Positions 56,751 to 64,000 of a stretch of 64,000 nt of DNA are shown here, piece by piece (within the stretch, counting starts at the first letter, position 1; each line of letters begins with the position of its first letter). Source of the stretch: CAWAND01 sp963727915 (GTDB lineage Bacteria; Chloroflexota; Anaerolineae; Anaerolineales; E44-bin32); NCBI GenBank assembly GCA_963727915.1, contig CAVSID010000001.1:992001-1056000 (forward strand), read 5' to 3'. Both the position numbers and the translations under genes were made by a program. Under the pieces are notes generated by a model. The model saw nothing but the letters and a program-made list of their open reading frames with translations. It ran no database searches and had not been told where the DNA came from.

Positions 56751-57346
56751 ATGGATGCGTCACTGCTGGCCAATTTGATCTTCCTCGCCATGACCGCCAC
56801 GGTTTGGCTGACCGTGATGGCATTGGTCACCCCCGGCACCGGGGTGCTCGAACTCCTGGCCCTGATGGCCTTTGCGGCCTCGATATTCGGGATCATGATG
56901 CTGCCCATCAACTTGTGGGCGCTCCCCCTGATTCTGGCCGGGACGGTGTTCTTCGGAATGTCAATCTGGCGCTGGCAGCGGGGGCTGTGGTTAGCGCTTT
57001 CGGCTGTCGCCTTCAGCGTGGGGTCGATGTTCCTGTTTCGCGTCTCCGATCGAGTTCTTGCGGTAGATCCGCTGTTGGGGATCGGGACCAGCCTGCTTAC
57101 CCTGACCTTCTTCTGGCTCGTCGTTCGCAAGAGTCTGCTCGCTTTTCGGCTCCCTCATCCGACAGCCTGTTGGCAGTGATGGGGAAAGTGGGCGAAGTGC
57201 GGACAGCGCTGGACCCCGTCGGATCGGTGTTCGTCAACGGTGAGCTGTGGTCCGCGCGGGCCGAGACAGTGTTGGCGCCCGGTGCCAGGATCATCGTTAC
57301 TGGCCGTGAAGGCCTCACTCTGTTTGTGGAGCCCGCGCCTAATTAG
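56751..57346 (+). CDS. NfeD-like membrane protein (frameshifted)
   Basis: About 198 residues, one shift near 57145. Four TM helices (LLALMAFAASIFGIMMLPI, LWALPLILAGTVFFGMSIW and others) are followed, in the second frame, by the soluble NfeD OB-fold domain (VMGKVGEVRTALDPVGSVFV, VNGELWSARAE, GARIIVTGREGLTLFVEP). NfeD proteins pair with SPFH/slipin proteins in membrane microdomains; the next gene is exactly such a partner, 21 bases downstream. Confidence 0.85.
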
Positions 57347-57367
57347 GGACGTCAACGAGGAGGAATC

Positions 57368-58261
57368 ATGGAATACGCACTTGTGTTATGTGTGGTCGCC
57401 GCATTCGCCGTGCTCGGCGTGGCAGCCTTCTTCAACGCCATCCGGGTCACGCAAGAGTATGAACGCCTGGTAGTGTTCCGTCTTGGCCGCTGCATCGGGC
57501 AGAAGGGCCCCGGACTGGTGATCCTGATCCCGTTCATCGATCGGGGAGCCAAGGTCGATCTGCGTGAGCAGGTGCGTGAGATCCCGCATCAGACCTCGAT
57601 CACGTTGGACAACGCACCGATCGCCATCGATTTCATCTGGTACTACAAGATCATCGATGCCACCGAGAGCGTCTTGCAGGTTGGCAATTTCGAGGCCGCA
57701 TCTCAGGGGATGGCGACCACCACGCTGCGGTCGGTGATCGGCGGCATCCCCTTGGACGATGTGCTGTCCCAGCGGGACCGTATCAACCAGCTGCTCCGAA
57801 CAAAGCTGGACGAGGTTACCGAGCGCTGGGGCGTGAAAGTCACCAACGTCGAGATCCGCGAGATCATACCGCCCAAGGAAGTCCAGGAGGCGATGAACCG
57901 GCAGATGACGGCGGAGCGCGTTCGGCGCGCGCGTGGTCACCGAATTCTACCGGCCAGCGGGATGCTGAGGTCAACGTCGCCGAAGGGCGAGAAGCAGGCG
58001 GCCATCCTGCGGGCGGAGGGCAACAAACAATCATCCATCCTACAGGCAGAGGGTGAACGTCAGGCCCAGTTGCTGCGCGCCGAGGGGTTTGCCTCTGCCC
58101 TGGAAAAGATCTTCTCCGTGGCGAACACCATCGACCAGAAGACGATGACCCTGCAGTACTTCGAAACATTGAAGTCGATGGGCGCCAGCCCGGCGACCAA
58201 GTTCATCTTCCCGATGGAATTCACCAGTATGCTGGAGAACTTCATCAAGCCCGGGTCGTAA
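57368..58261 (+). CDS. Slipin/stomatin-like SPFH-domain membrane protein (two compensating frameshifts)
   Basis: 297 residues. An N-terminal TM/hairpin helix (LCVVAAFAVLGVAAFFNAI) precedes an SPFH domain (ERLVVFRLGRCIGQKGPGL, DNAPIAIDFIWYYKI, RSVIGGIPLDDVLSQRDRIN). The coiled coil is GEKQAAILRAEGNKQSSIL. Between about 57930 and 57985 the frame reads nonsense; another frame gives TGQRDAEVNVAEG, so two shifts cancel. AGGAGG-type site before ATG 57368. It forms membrane-scaffold complexes with NfeD. Confidence 0.9.
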   Translation: MEYALVLCVVAAFAVLGVAAFFNAIRVTQEYERLVVFRLGRCIGQKGPGLVILIPFIDRGAKVDLREQVREIPHQTSITLDNAPIAIDFIWYYKIIDATESVLQVGNFEAASQGMATTTLRSVIGGIPLDDVLSQRDRINQLLRTKLDEVTERWGVKVTNVEIREIIPPKEVQEAMNRQMTAERVRRARGHRILPASGMLRSTSPKGEKQAAILRAEGNKQSSILQAEGERQAQLLRAEGFASALEKIFSVANTIDQKTMTLQYFETLKSMGASPATKFIFPMEFTSMLENFIKPGS

Positions 58262-58732
58262 ATGGACGATCTGGACGCCGTCGATGACGCCCGGCAGGCT
58301 CGAATTGAGGCGACCGGGATATCGGACTTCCGGTCGCTCAACAGGCTGGTCAAGGCTTGCTTCGGGCGCGATGCCTGGACTTGGTTGGATGTGGTCGAAG
58401 CCCTAACCTTTCCGGGCACCATCCGGCTGAAGGCGGTCGTCGGCGATGAGATCGTGGGCTTCGTGATCGGCGATCGTCGTTCTTCGAAGTTGGGGTGGAT
58501 TGCCTCGATCGGGGTCCACCCCAAGGCGCGCCGGCGAGGCATCGGCCGCAGGCTGTTGCTGGCCGCCGAACGCGCCCTGGATACGCAGCGTGTTCGCCTT
58601 ACGCTGCGTACCTCCAACCAGGCCGCCTTTCGCCTTTATGCCCAGTTGGGCTATGAAAAGGTGGACGTTTGGCAGCAGTACTACCGGGATGGTGAGGACG
58701 GATGGGTAATGGAGCGTGTGGTTCGCCCGTGA
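58262..58732 (+). CDS. GNAT-family N-acetyltransferase
   Basis: 156 residues, starting directly after the slipin stop. The acetyl-CoA site is IASIGVHPKARRRGIGRRLL (Q/RxxGxG/A pattern). The C-terminal NQAAFRLYAQLGYEK and a final WVMERVV strand recall RimI-type enzymes. The acceptor is unknown. Confidence 0.88.
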   Translation: MDDLDAVDDARQARIEATGISDFRSLNRLVKACFGRDAWTWLDVVEALTFPGTIRLKAVVGDEIVGFVIGDRRSSKLGWIASIGVHPKARRRGIGRRLLLAAERALDTQRVRLTLRTSNQAAFRLYAQLGYEKVDVWQQYYRDGEDGWVMERVVRP

Positions 58733-58739
58733 CCAAGCC

Positions 58740-58759
58740 TTTGTGAAATTCCTCACAAA
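58740..58759. promoter_or_regulatory. Rex-like palindrome TTTGTGA-N6-TCACAAA
   Basis: Perfect 7-bp arms with an AATTCC spacer, just after the GNAT stop codon and about 175 bases upstream of rplI. A TAAAAT (58847-58852) between it and rplI may be a -10. Confidence 0.5.
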
Positions 58760-58933
58760 GTCATGGCCGTCCGGCGTTCGGGACCCATCTCTTGGGGAAG
58801 GCACTGGCGATGGAATTGGGCGTGCCGTGCCGCGGAAACCGTGTGGTAAAATGACGCCTCGATAGGGCGTTGTACCCTTCGCCCGGAGCGCCGAAGAGGC
58901 GCTCGAATTTTGCAGAAAGGGCTTGTGAACCCC

Positions 58934-59582
58934 ATGAAAGTTCTTCTCCTAAAAGACGTGTACAAACTGGGCCGTGCCGGGGACGTGAAGAAGGTCGCCG
59001 ATGGCTATGGCCGCAACTACCTGCTCCCGCAGGGGCTGGCCCTGATGGCCACCGGCGGGGCCATGAAGCAGGCCGAGCGCATTCGCACCCAGGCCGAGGC
59101 GGAACGTACCCGCCTCAACCAGGAACTAGGCACATTGGCCGAGCAGCTGGGCGAGCTCGAAGTTGGCCTTCCCGGTGAAGGCGGGCGAGACTGGCAAGCT
59201 CTATGGCTCCATCACCACGGCCATGATTGCCGAGGCGGCGGAACAAGAGACCGGCGCCACGCTCGACAAGCGCCAGATCGACTGCGAGCCGATCAAGTCG
59301 CTTGGTGTGCACAAAGCCGCCGTTCGTCTCACCATCGATCTGGTCCCCGAAATCACTATCCTGGTCCACCGCGAAGGTGAGCCGGCCGAATTCGGCGTAC
59401 GAGGTGGAAGAACCCGCTGCGGAAGAGCGCGGCCTTCGCCGACTTGGCGTCCGAGGCAGAGAAGCAGGAGAGAGGCGAAGACGAAGGAGAGGCCGAAGCC
59501 GTCGATCGGAGCCGAAGCGCCAGTGATGGAGGCGGAAGCGGCCGCACCTCAGGAGGCGCCTGAGGAAGCGGAGGGCGCCTGA
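58934..59582 (+). CDS. rplI: 50S ribosomal protein L9 with acidic C-terminal extension (frameshifted)
   Basis: Start MKVLLLKDVYKLGRAGDVKK with the typical YGRNYLLPQGLA of L9. A shift near 59163 leads to the C domain (FPVKAGETGKLYGSITTAMI, KSLGVHKAAVRLTIDLVPE). After the normal L9 end (about residue 148) an acidic tail of about 65 residues follows (EVEEPAAEER, then EAEKQERGEDEGEAEAV, then EAAAPQEAPEEAEGA) in alternating frames, so at least two more shifts lie at 59400-59520. L9 binds 23S rRNA and influences frame maintenance. Confidence 0.9.
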
Positions 59583-59609
59583 TCGCCGGGCTCAGCGTGC
59601 CACCGACAA

Positions 59610-60611
59610 GTGAAAGACGCTCCCGTCGGTGGCGATTGCTTTCCAACATGGAAGACCATAGGACGACAGCTCCGAGAGGCGCGTGAGAAGCTTGGCCTGA
59701 CACTGGAAGAGGCCGAGCGTGCCACCCGGATTCGGGCACACCATCTCGAAGCGCTTGGAGGCAGGCGACCTCGATCTGTTGCCATCCCCGGTCCAGGCCC
59801 GCGGCTTCATGCGCAACTACGCTGACTTTCTCGGTCTGGATGCGGAAGCTATGATGCTGCGCTATGCGGACGCCTTACAGTCCCGCGCGGGCAAGCGTCC
59901 GCCCGGAGTCTCGGAGGAAGCCGCCCGGCAGGCTTCTCTGCCGCGGCAGCCCGGGCGTTTCAGGCGATGGTTTTCGGCCGACCTGTTCATTTCGGCGTTG
60001 CTGATCTTGACCGTCCTGGTGGTCCTGGTGTGGGGTGGCAGCCGCCTGATGGACGTCATGCGCCAGCAGACGGAGGCCGCCGGAGGGTGGGATTGATCAC
60101 CTCGAGCCTGCGACGGTGACATCGCTACAGCCACCGTCCCCGCCGACGCGCGCCGAGTCGGTGCTTGCCGTGGAGGGCTCAGCGGCGCCAGGCTGCGACG
60201 GCTGAAACCAGCCTCGAGCCGTTGGTCGGCCCGGTCAGCGGGGTGCAACTCCGGGTGCTGGGGGAGAAACTTGCTTGGATTAGCGTCAAGGTCGATGGCA
60301 AGCCGCAGTTCACGGGGCTCGATAACCACACGGGGACATCCTCGAGTATCAGGCCCAGGATGTGGTCGAAATCGCCACTGGAAATGCCGGCGGGGTGCGT
60401 GTGTTCTACAACGGTCAGGACCAGGGGGTGATGGGTGAGGTGGGGCAGGTGGTGATCCGGCTGTGGACGCGCGAGGGCCTGATCACACCCACACCGACAG
60501 AAAGTCCCGACACCAACCGAAACGGTGACGCCTTCCAGGACGCCGATTCCCTCCGCAACGCCGAGGCCGACCCGAACGCCGGTGCCGACCAGGACGCCGC
60601 TAGGGGGATGA
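59610..60611 (+). CDS. RodZ-like HTH membrane protein with DUF4115 domain and Thr/Pro tail (multiply frameshifted)
   Basis: About 333 residues reconstructed across at least four frames. The GTG start at 59610 precedes a cytoplasmic HTH (GRQLREAREKLGLTLEEAER, then LLPSPVQARGFMRNYADFLG). One TM helix is FISALLILTVLVVLVWGGS. The exported DUF4115 region has QLRVLGEKLAWISVKVDGK and VRVFYNGQDQGVMGEVGQV. The tail is a TP-repeat (PTPTETVTPSRTPIPSATPR) ending GG at TGA 60609-60611. RodZ links MreB to the envelope. It lies 27 bases after rplI. The end overlaps the convergent gene by about 12 bases. Confidence 0.75.
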
Positions 60612-60940
60612 GTTGGGTTCGGAGGAATCCGTCTTCCACGCGGACGAAACTCGCCCTCGATGATCGAGGTCATCTCGCGAACGTGCTCCTGGACGACTTC
60701 CGGCGGACAGAGCTCGACGAACAAGTAGCTGCCGAGCCAGATTACCGCAGCGTCGTCCATCGGCCCCGGCGCCAGGTCGGGGACAAACAGGTACACGACC
60801 GCTCCGATGGGGAGCAGCTTGGCCAGGGGATTGACCCGGCGGTCCTTCATCAAGCGCAAGATCAATTTGATGCGGAAACCGAGGCCTTCAAACAGGCCGG
60901 TTCCTTTCGGGACAATACTCCCGGACGGTTCGTTTTCCAT
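60600..60940 (-). CDS. DUF1232/YkvA-like small membrane-associated protein (probably frameshifted at the end)
   Basis: About 113 residues from ATG 60940. KLILRLMKDRRVNPLAKLLP, IGAVVYLFVPDLAPGPMDDA and VIWLGSYLFVELCPPEVVQE form the DUF1232-like core, with one or two hydrophobic helices. The open frame continues past 60600 antisense to the RodZ-like gene, giving Gly/Val repeats that are the reverse of the TP tail. A one-base shift near 60640 gives a natural stop at 60600. A TATAAT (60969-60974, minus) is a good -10. Function unknown. Confidence 0.65.
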
Positions 60941-60968
60941 GCTGGACTCCTTGACTTCCAATGGCCAG

Positions 60969-60974
60969 ATTATA
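60969..60974 (-). promoter_or_regulatory. TATAAT -10 box for the DUF1232-like gene
   Basis: Exact TATAAT on the minus strand, 28 bases upstream of ATG 60940, with a weak TTAAAT 18 bases further up. Confidence 0.5.
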
Positions 60975-61031
60975 TCCCAACGGGCCACGTTAATTTAACA
61001 GAAGACTGACATAAAAATAGGCGGCTTGTGT

Positions 61032-61090
61032 TAGAATTGAGCCTCCCATGGGACGCCTGATGAAGCCATACGTCGGCCCGAACCAGGCTC
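61032..61090 (+). promoter_or_regulatory. Promoter and structured leader of moaA (possible riboswitch-like element)
   Basis: TAGAAT at 61032-61037 is a candidate -10, with CTGACA about 20 bases upstream. The region 61039-61090 is closed by GAGCCT/AGGCTC. Inside, GGGACG can pair with CGTC...CCC, enclosing CCTGATGAAGCCATA. The layout of a closing stem with an internal arm just before a Moco-biosynthesis start codon suggests regulation, but I could not match it to a known Moco motif. Confidence 0.3.
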
Positions 61091-61112
61091 TCACTTGAAC
61101 GAGGTTATAGGC

Positions 61113-62151
61113 ATGCCGGTTGAGCAACAAGACGCGCTCACAACCAAGGTTTTGGATCGTCTTGGGCGCCCACTCCACGATCTGCGGATTTCGGTCACCG
61201 ACCGCTGCAATTTCCGCTGCGTGTACTGCATGCCCAAGGAAGTCTTCGGGCCGGGCTATGCTTTCCTGCCGCGCCAGGAGCTGTTGAGCTTCGATGAAAT
61301 CGAGCGGCTGGTGCGCGTCTTTACCCGGCTGGGCGTGCGCAAGGTCCGCCTGACAGGCGGGGAGCCGCTGCTTCGCCCCAAGATCGAGGACCTGATCGAA
61401 CGGCTGGCCGCTGTGCCAGGTGTCGAAGATCTGACGATGACCACCAACGGATCCTTGCTGGCTCGCAAGGCGGAACGCCTCAAGAACGCCGGCCTGGATC
61501 GAGTGACGGTCAGTTTGGATTCACTCGATGACGCCGTCTTCACGGCCATGAACGACGTGGATTTCCCGGTGGAGCGCGTGCTTGGAAGGCATCCAGGCGG
61601 CATCGGAAGTCGGACTGACGCCGGTGAAGATCAATATGGTGGTCAAGCGGGGGGTGAACGAGGACAGCGTGCTACCCATGGCGCGGGCCTTCAAGGGCAC
61701 TGGGCACATCGTTCGCTTCATCGAGTACATGGATGTAGGGACGACGAATGGTTGGCGGCTGGATGACGTGGTGCCGGCAGCTGAACTGGTGCGCCGCATC
61801 AAGTCCGAAATGCCGATCGAGCCGGCCGATCCCAACTATCTGGGGGAGGTGGCAAACCGCTACCGCTACACCGATGGCGAAGGAGAGATCGGGTTCATCG
61901 CATCCGTCACCCAGCCTTTCTGTGCCGACTGCACTCGGGCGCGCCTGTCCGCCGATGGGCGTCTGTTCACATGCTTGTTCGCCGTCAAAGGCCACGATTG
62001 CCGGCAGTACGTGCGGGATGGCATGACGGACGATGACATCCTGGATGCCCTGCAGGGGATATGGGGGCGGCGCGGCGACCGCTACTCCGAGTTGCGCTCC
62101 GCCCGGACGGAAGGTCTCCAGAAGGTGGAGATGCATTTCATCGGCGGCTGA
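61113..62151 (+). CDS. moaA: GTP 3',8-cyclase MoaA (frameshifted)
   Basis: About 346 residues, ATG 61113 with GAACGAGG upstream. One shift near 61585, where removing an extra G restores VLEGIQAASEVGLTPVKI. The radical SAM cluster is RCNFRCVYCMPKE and the second [4Fe-4S] site is PFCADCTRARLSADGRLFTC. VRLTGGEPLLRP is the SAM GGE motif. It makes the first intermediate of molybdenum cofactor synthesis. No other moa gene is adjacent, so molybdoenzymes are encoded elsewhere. Confidence 0.94.
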
Positions 62152-62234
62152 GAATCGCGAATTTGGCCTGGCAGGTGCATACGAAGTGCCCGGTCACAGC
62201 CGGCTGGCCGGAACGCAGATTGCTTAGGTGAATG

Positions 62235-62970
62235 ATGTTAAGTCTTTCGAAACGTGCTGTCTTGTTCGACCTCGATGGGACACTGCGTCACAACGACCCG
62301 CCCCAAATCGACACCTTCTTCACTTTCGCCCGAGAGCTGGGCCTGGATGTAACGCCGGAACAGGCGCGCGAGACCACGCGCTGGATCCATGCGTATTGGG
62401 CGGATTCGGAGGAGTTGAAGGAGGACCGCACACTGCGAGGCGACAATTGGGAGAGCTCTGTGGTTGGCTTTCGCGGCCCGACAGCTGGTCATTTCTGGGC
62501 GTGCCGCCTGAGGACGCCGGCCGCATGGCGAAAGCCATCCAGCAGCGCATGATCGATGAGTATCGGCCAAGCCATGTCGTTCCCGAGGAAGTACCTGGCT
62601 TGCTGGAGGACCTGGGAGCTGCCGGGTGCCGGCTGGGGGTGGTCTCCAACCGGCGGAACCCTATCTCCGAGGTGATCTCAGAGTTGGGCTTGGCTGAGCA
62701 TTTCGATCTTACTCTGGCCGCCGGCGAAGTCGGCTGGTGGAAACCTGACCATCGGCTGTTGGCCTATGCCGCCGACAAACTCGGGGTCCCTGCCGAATGG
62801 AGCCCTCTACGTGGGGGACAACTACTACGCCGATATCCCCGCCGCCGAAGGGGCCGGTATGCAGGCAGTCCTTCTCGACCCCGAAGCCTCTGTTTCCGGA
62901 GGCCAACTGTCAGGTGATCCAAGATCTGGGGGAACTGGCTGGAATCCTGGCGCTTCCCGAAAGGCTCTAA
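62235..62970 (+). CDS. HAD-superfamily hydrolase (frameshifted)
   Basis: About 245 residues after at least three shifts. The first frame has the nucleophile motif VLFDLDGTLRHND. The second begins near 62480 (FLGVPPEDAGRMAKAIQQRM) with the Thr/Ser-equivalent LGVVSNRRNP and the Lys in GWWKPDHRLL. The third gives YVGDNYYADIPAAEGAGM (acidic motif), and a fourth gives VIQDLGELAGILALPERL to TAA 62970. Motifs I-IV of the phosphoglycolate-phosphatase-like class are present. Substrate unknown. Confidence 0.8.
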
Positions 62971-63015
62971 GCGAATATTCATGTGGCGGGTGATGTTCGG
63001 CGGGTGAGCCTGCAG

Positions 63016-63021
63016 TATAAT
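63016..63021 (+). promoter_or_regulatory. TATAAT -10 box for the CLC gene
   Basis: AGTATAATCCTGC, 29 bases before the preferred TTG start at 63051, with AAGGA in between. Confidence 0.5.
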
Positions 63022-63050
63022 CCTGCGGCTATCCCTGAGTAAGGACACGG

Positions 63051-64000
63051 TTGTCTTCCTATGAAACGCCGAAGCACGTATCCCCTGCGTTGCTTGACCG
63101 CCTCTTGCCGTCTGAGGCGGCTGTCATGTTCGGCACAGCGGTCGTGGTTGGACTTGGCACCGGCCTGGGCGGCGTGTTCCTGATCTAACGCCATCCAGTG
63201 GATCCAGGACCTGCTCTACAGCGGGGCTCCGACAGTGCTGCCTCAATTGGGATGGGGCTGGTTGATTGTTGCGCCTGTGTTGGGCGCCCTCATCTCCGGC
63301 CCAATCATCGCCTTCTTTGCACGCGAGGCCAAGGGGCATGGCGTGCCGGAAGTCATGCAGGCCATGGCGCTGGAAGGCGGCCGCATCCGGCCCAGGGTCG
63401 CCTTGGCCAAGATCTTCGCCTCGGCCGCCTGCATCGGAAGTGGTGGCTCGGCCGGGCGTGAGGGCCCGATTGTCCAGGTGGGGGCTGCCCTCGGGTCTTC
63501 CATCGGCCAGTTCCTGCATTTTTCTGAAGAGCGCGTTCGGAATCTGGTCGCCTGCGGCGCCGCCGCAGGCATCGCCGCAACTTTCAATGCCCCTATTGCA
63601 GGGGTTTTCTTTTCTCTGGAGATCATCCTGGGCGAGCTCCGCTTGGGAGATATGGGCAGCGTGGTCATCTCGGCCGTCACGGCCAGCGTCGTCGCCCGGA
63701 CGTTCCTGGGAGATCAACCGGCCTTCGCCCTGCCGCCCTATGCCCTCAATAGTGCCTGGGAGCTGATCTTCTACCTCGTCTTGGGGATCCTGGCGGCCGT
63801 TGTGGGCGTGCTGTTCATCAAACTCCTGTACGCCTTCGAAGAACTTCTTCGACGGTTGGCGGTTTCCCATGGCCCTCAAGCCAGCGGCTGGGGCCCTGCT
63901 GCTCGGCATCACGGGCGTCGGCTATCCGGTGGTCCTGGCCGGGCTCGAGAAGGCTGGCGGTGCCCAGGGCGATTTCTGCCGCCAGCCTGGCCAATGGCTA
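63051..64000 (+). CDS. CLC-family chloride channel/antiporter (3' partial, frameshifted)
   Basis: The TTG start at 63051 (SSYETPKHVSPALLDRLLPS) has AAGGA upstream; an ATG at 63061 reads into a short wrong frame. Shifts near 63185 and 63845. TM segments begin at TAVVVGLGTGLGGV. The ion-path motifs are present: GSGGSAGREGPIVQVG, whose GREGP holds the gating Glu, and GIAATFNAPIAGVFFSLE. The canonical GSGIP is replaced by GSGGS. The frame runs off the window end. CLC proteins conduct chloride or exchange it for protons. Confidence 0.85.

Noticed and set aside
60179..60600. Extension of the DUF1232-like frame with Gly/Val repeats (VGVGT-type)
   Set aside because: It is the reverse of the Thr/Pro tail of the convergent RodZ-like gene; the DUF1232 gene most likely stops at 60600.
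61041..61075. GGGACGC near moaA as a GEMM (cyclic di-GMP) riboswitch
   Set aside because: The expected GCAAAGCCUCC order and the tetraloop helices are not present.
31880..63850. Programmed +1 frameshifting as the cause of all shifts
   Set aside because: No common slippery codon, stop context or downstream structure was found at the sites compared; some sites need two cancelling shifts within 60 bases (slipin).
1..64000. CRISPR arrays, insertion sequences, prophage or integrase genes
   Set aside because: No regularly spaced repeats, transposase motifs or phage genes were seen on either strand.

Overview
The window is a high-GC, gene-dense bacterial chromosome segment. Most likely it comes from a Chloroflexota (Anaerolineae-like) organism. 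That placement is an inference from gene content: a System I cytochrome c maturation operon with a Cys-type CcmE, many multihaem cytochromes and lipoproteins, an LCP-family protein, and a PyrF-PyrE fusion. No rRNA is present. One tRNA gene was found, tRNA-Ser(CGA).

Many otherwise well-conserved genes are broken by single-base frameshifts, roughly one per 1.5 kb. Nearly all have the sign of one extra base, and they hit housekeeping genes (pyrB, pyrC, pyrD, moaA, rplI, mutS2, selA). I read these as sequencing insertions in an under-polished assembly, not as pseudogenes. Coordinates below are therefore given for the reconstructed gene, with the shift positions noted.

Region 1 (1-7.8 kb): the end of a surface-type protein, tRNA-Ser, a beta-CASP RNase, RNase D, a membrane protein with a C-terminal zinc ribbon, a DoxX-type protein, and a NarL-type two-component pair.

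Region 2 (7.9-20.5 kb, minus strand) is the most distinctive part. It is a respiratory electron-transfer island with two modules. The first is a nine-haem cytochrome, a cytochrome b561-like protein carrying a c-haem domain, and a NapC-type nine-haem protein. The second is a Rieske protein, cytochrome b6, and a subunit IV fused to seven mono-haem c domains. It is followed by a sensor kinase that itself carries two CXXCH motifs, a response regulator, a small receiver-like protein and a decahaem lipoprotein. About 36 covalent haem sites are encoded here, plus two in the kinase.

Region 3 (20.8-29.5 kb, plus strand) is the matching cytochrome c maturation operon: ccmE-F-H-G-I-like, a dihaem cytochrome lipoprotein, then ccmA-B-C-D. 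It lies divergent from Region 2 and supplies the machinery that Region 2 needs.

Region 4 (29.6-43.5 kb): a fused E1 alpha/beta 2-oxoacid dehydrogenase, mutS2, a SixA-like phosphatase, tag, a VOC protein, a PhnD-like binding protein, then a pyrimidine operon (pyrC-pyrB-pyrFE-eamA-pyrD) with a promoter and an attenuator-like leader, and a phospholipase D-family protein.

Region 5 (43.6-64 kb): tsaD with an M24 peptidase; selA with a small membrane protein; an ABC-F ATPase; an LCP protein; a minus-strand cluster (lgt-like, nitrilase, nadE, a quinate-dehydrogenase-like protein, an alkyltransferase-like protein, a nucleotidyltransferase, PAP2); nfeD-slipin; GNAT; rplI; a RodZ-like protein; moaA with a structured leader; a HAD hydrolase; and a CLC channel cut by the window end.

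Regulatory signals include TATAAT -10 boxes, an FNR-like palindrome ahead of the Rieske operon, and four exact copies of TTGTGA-N6-TCACAA (Rex-like) spread through the window.
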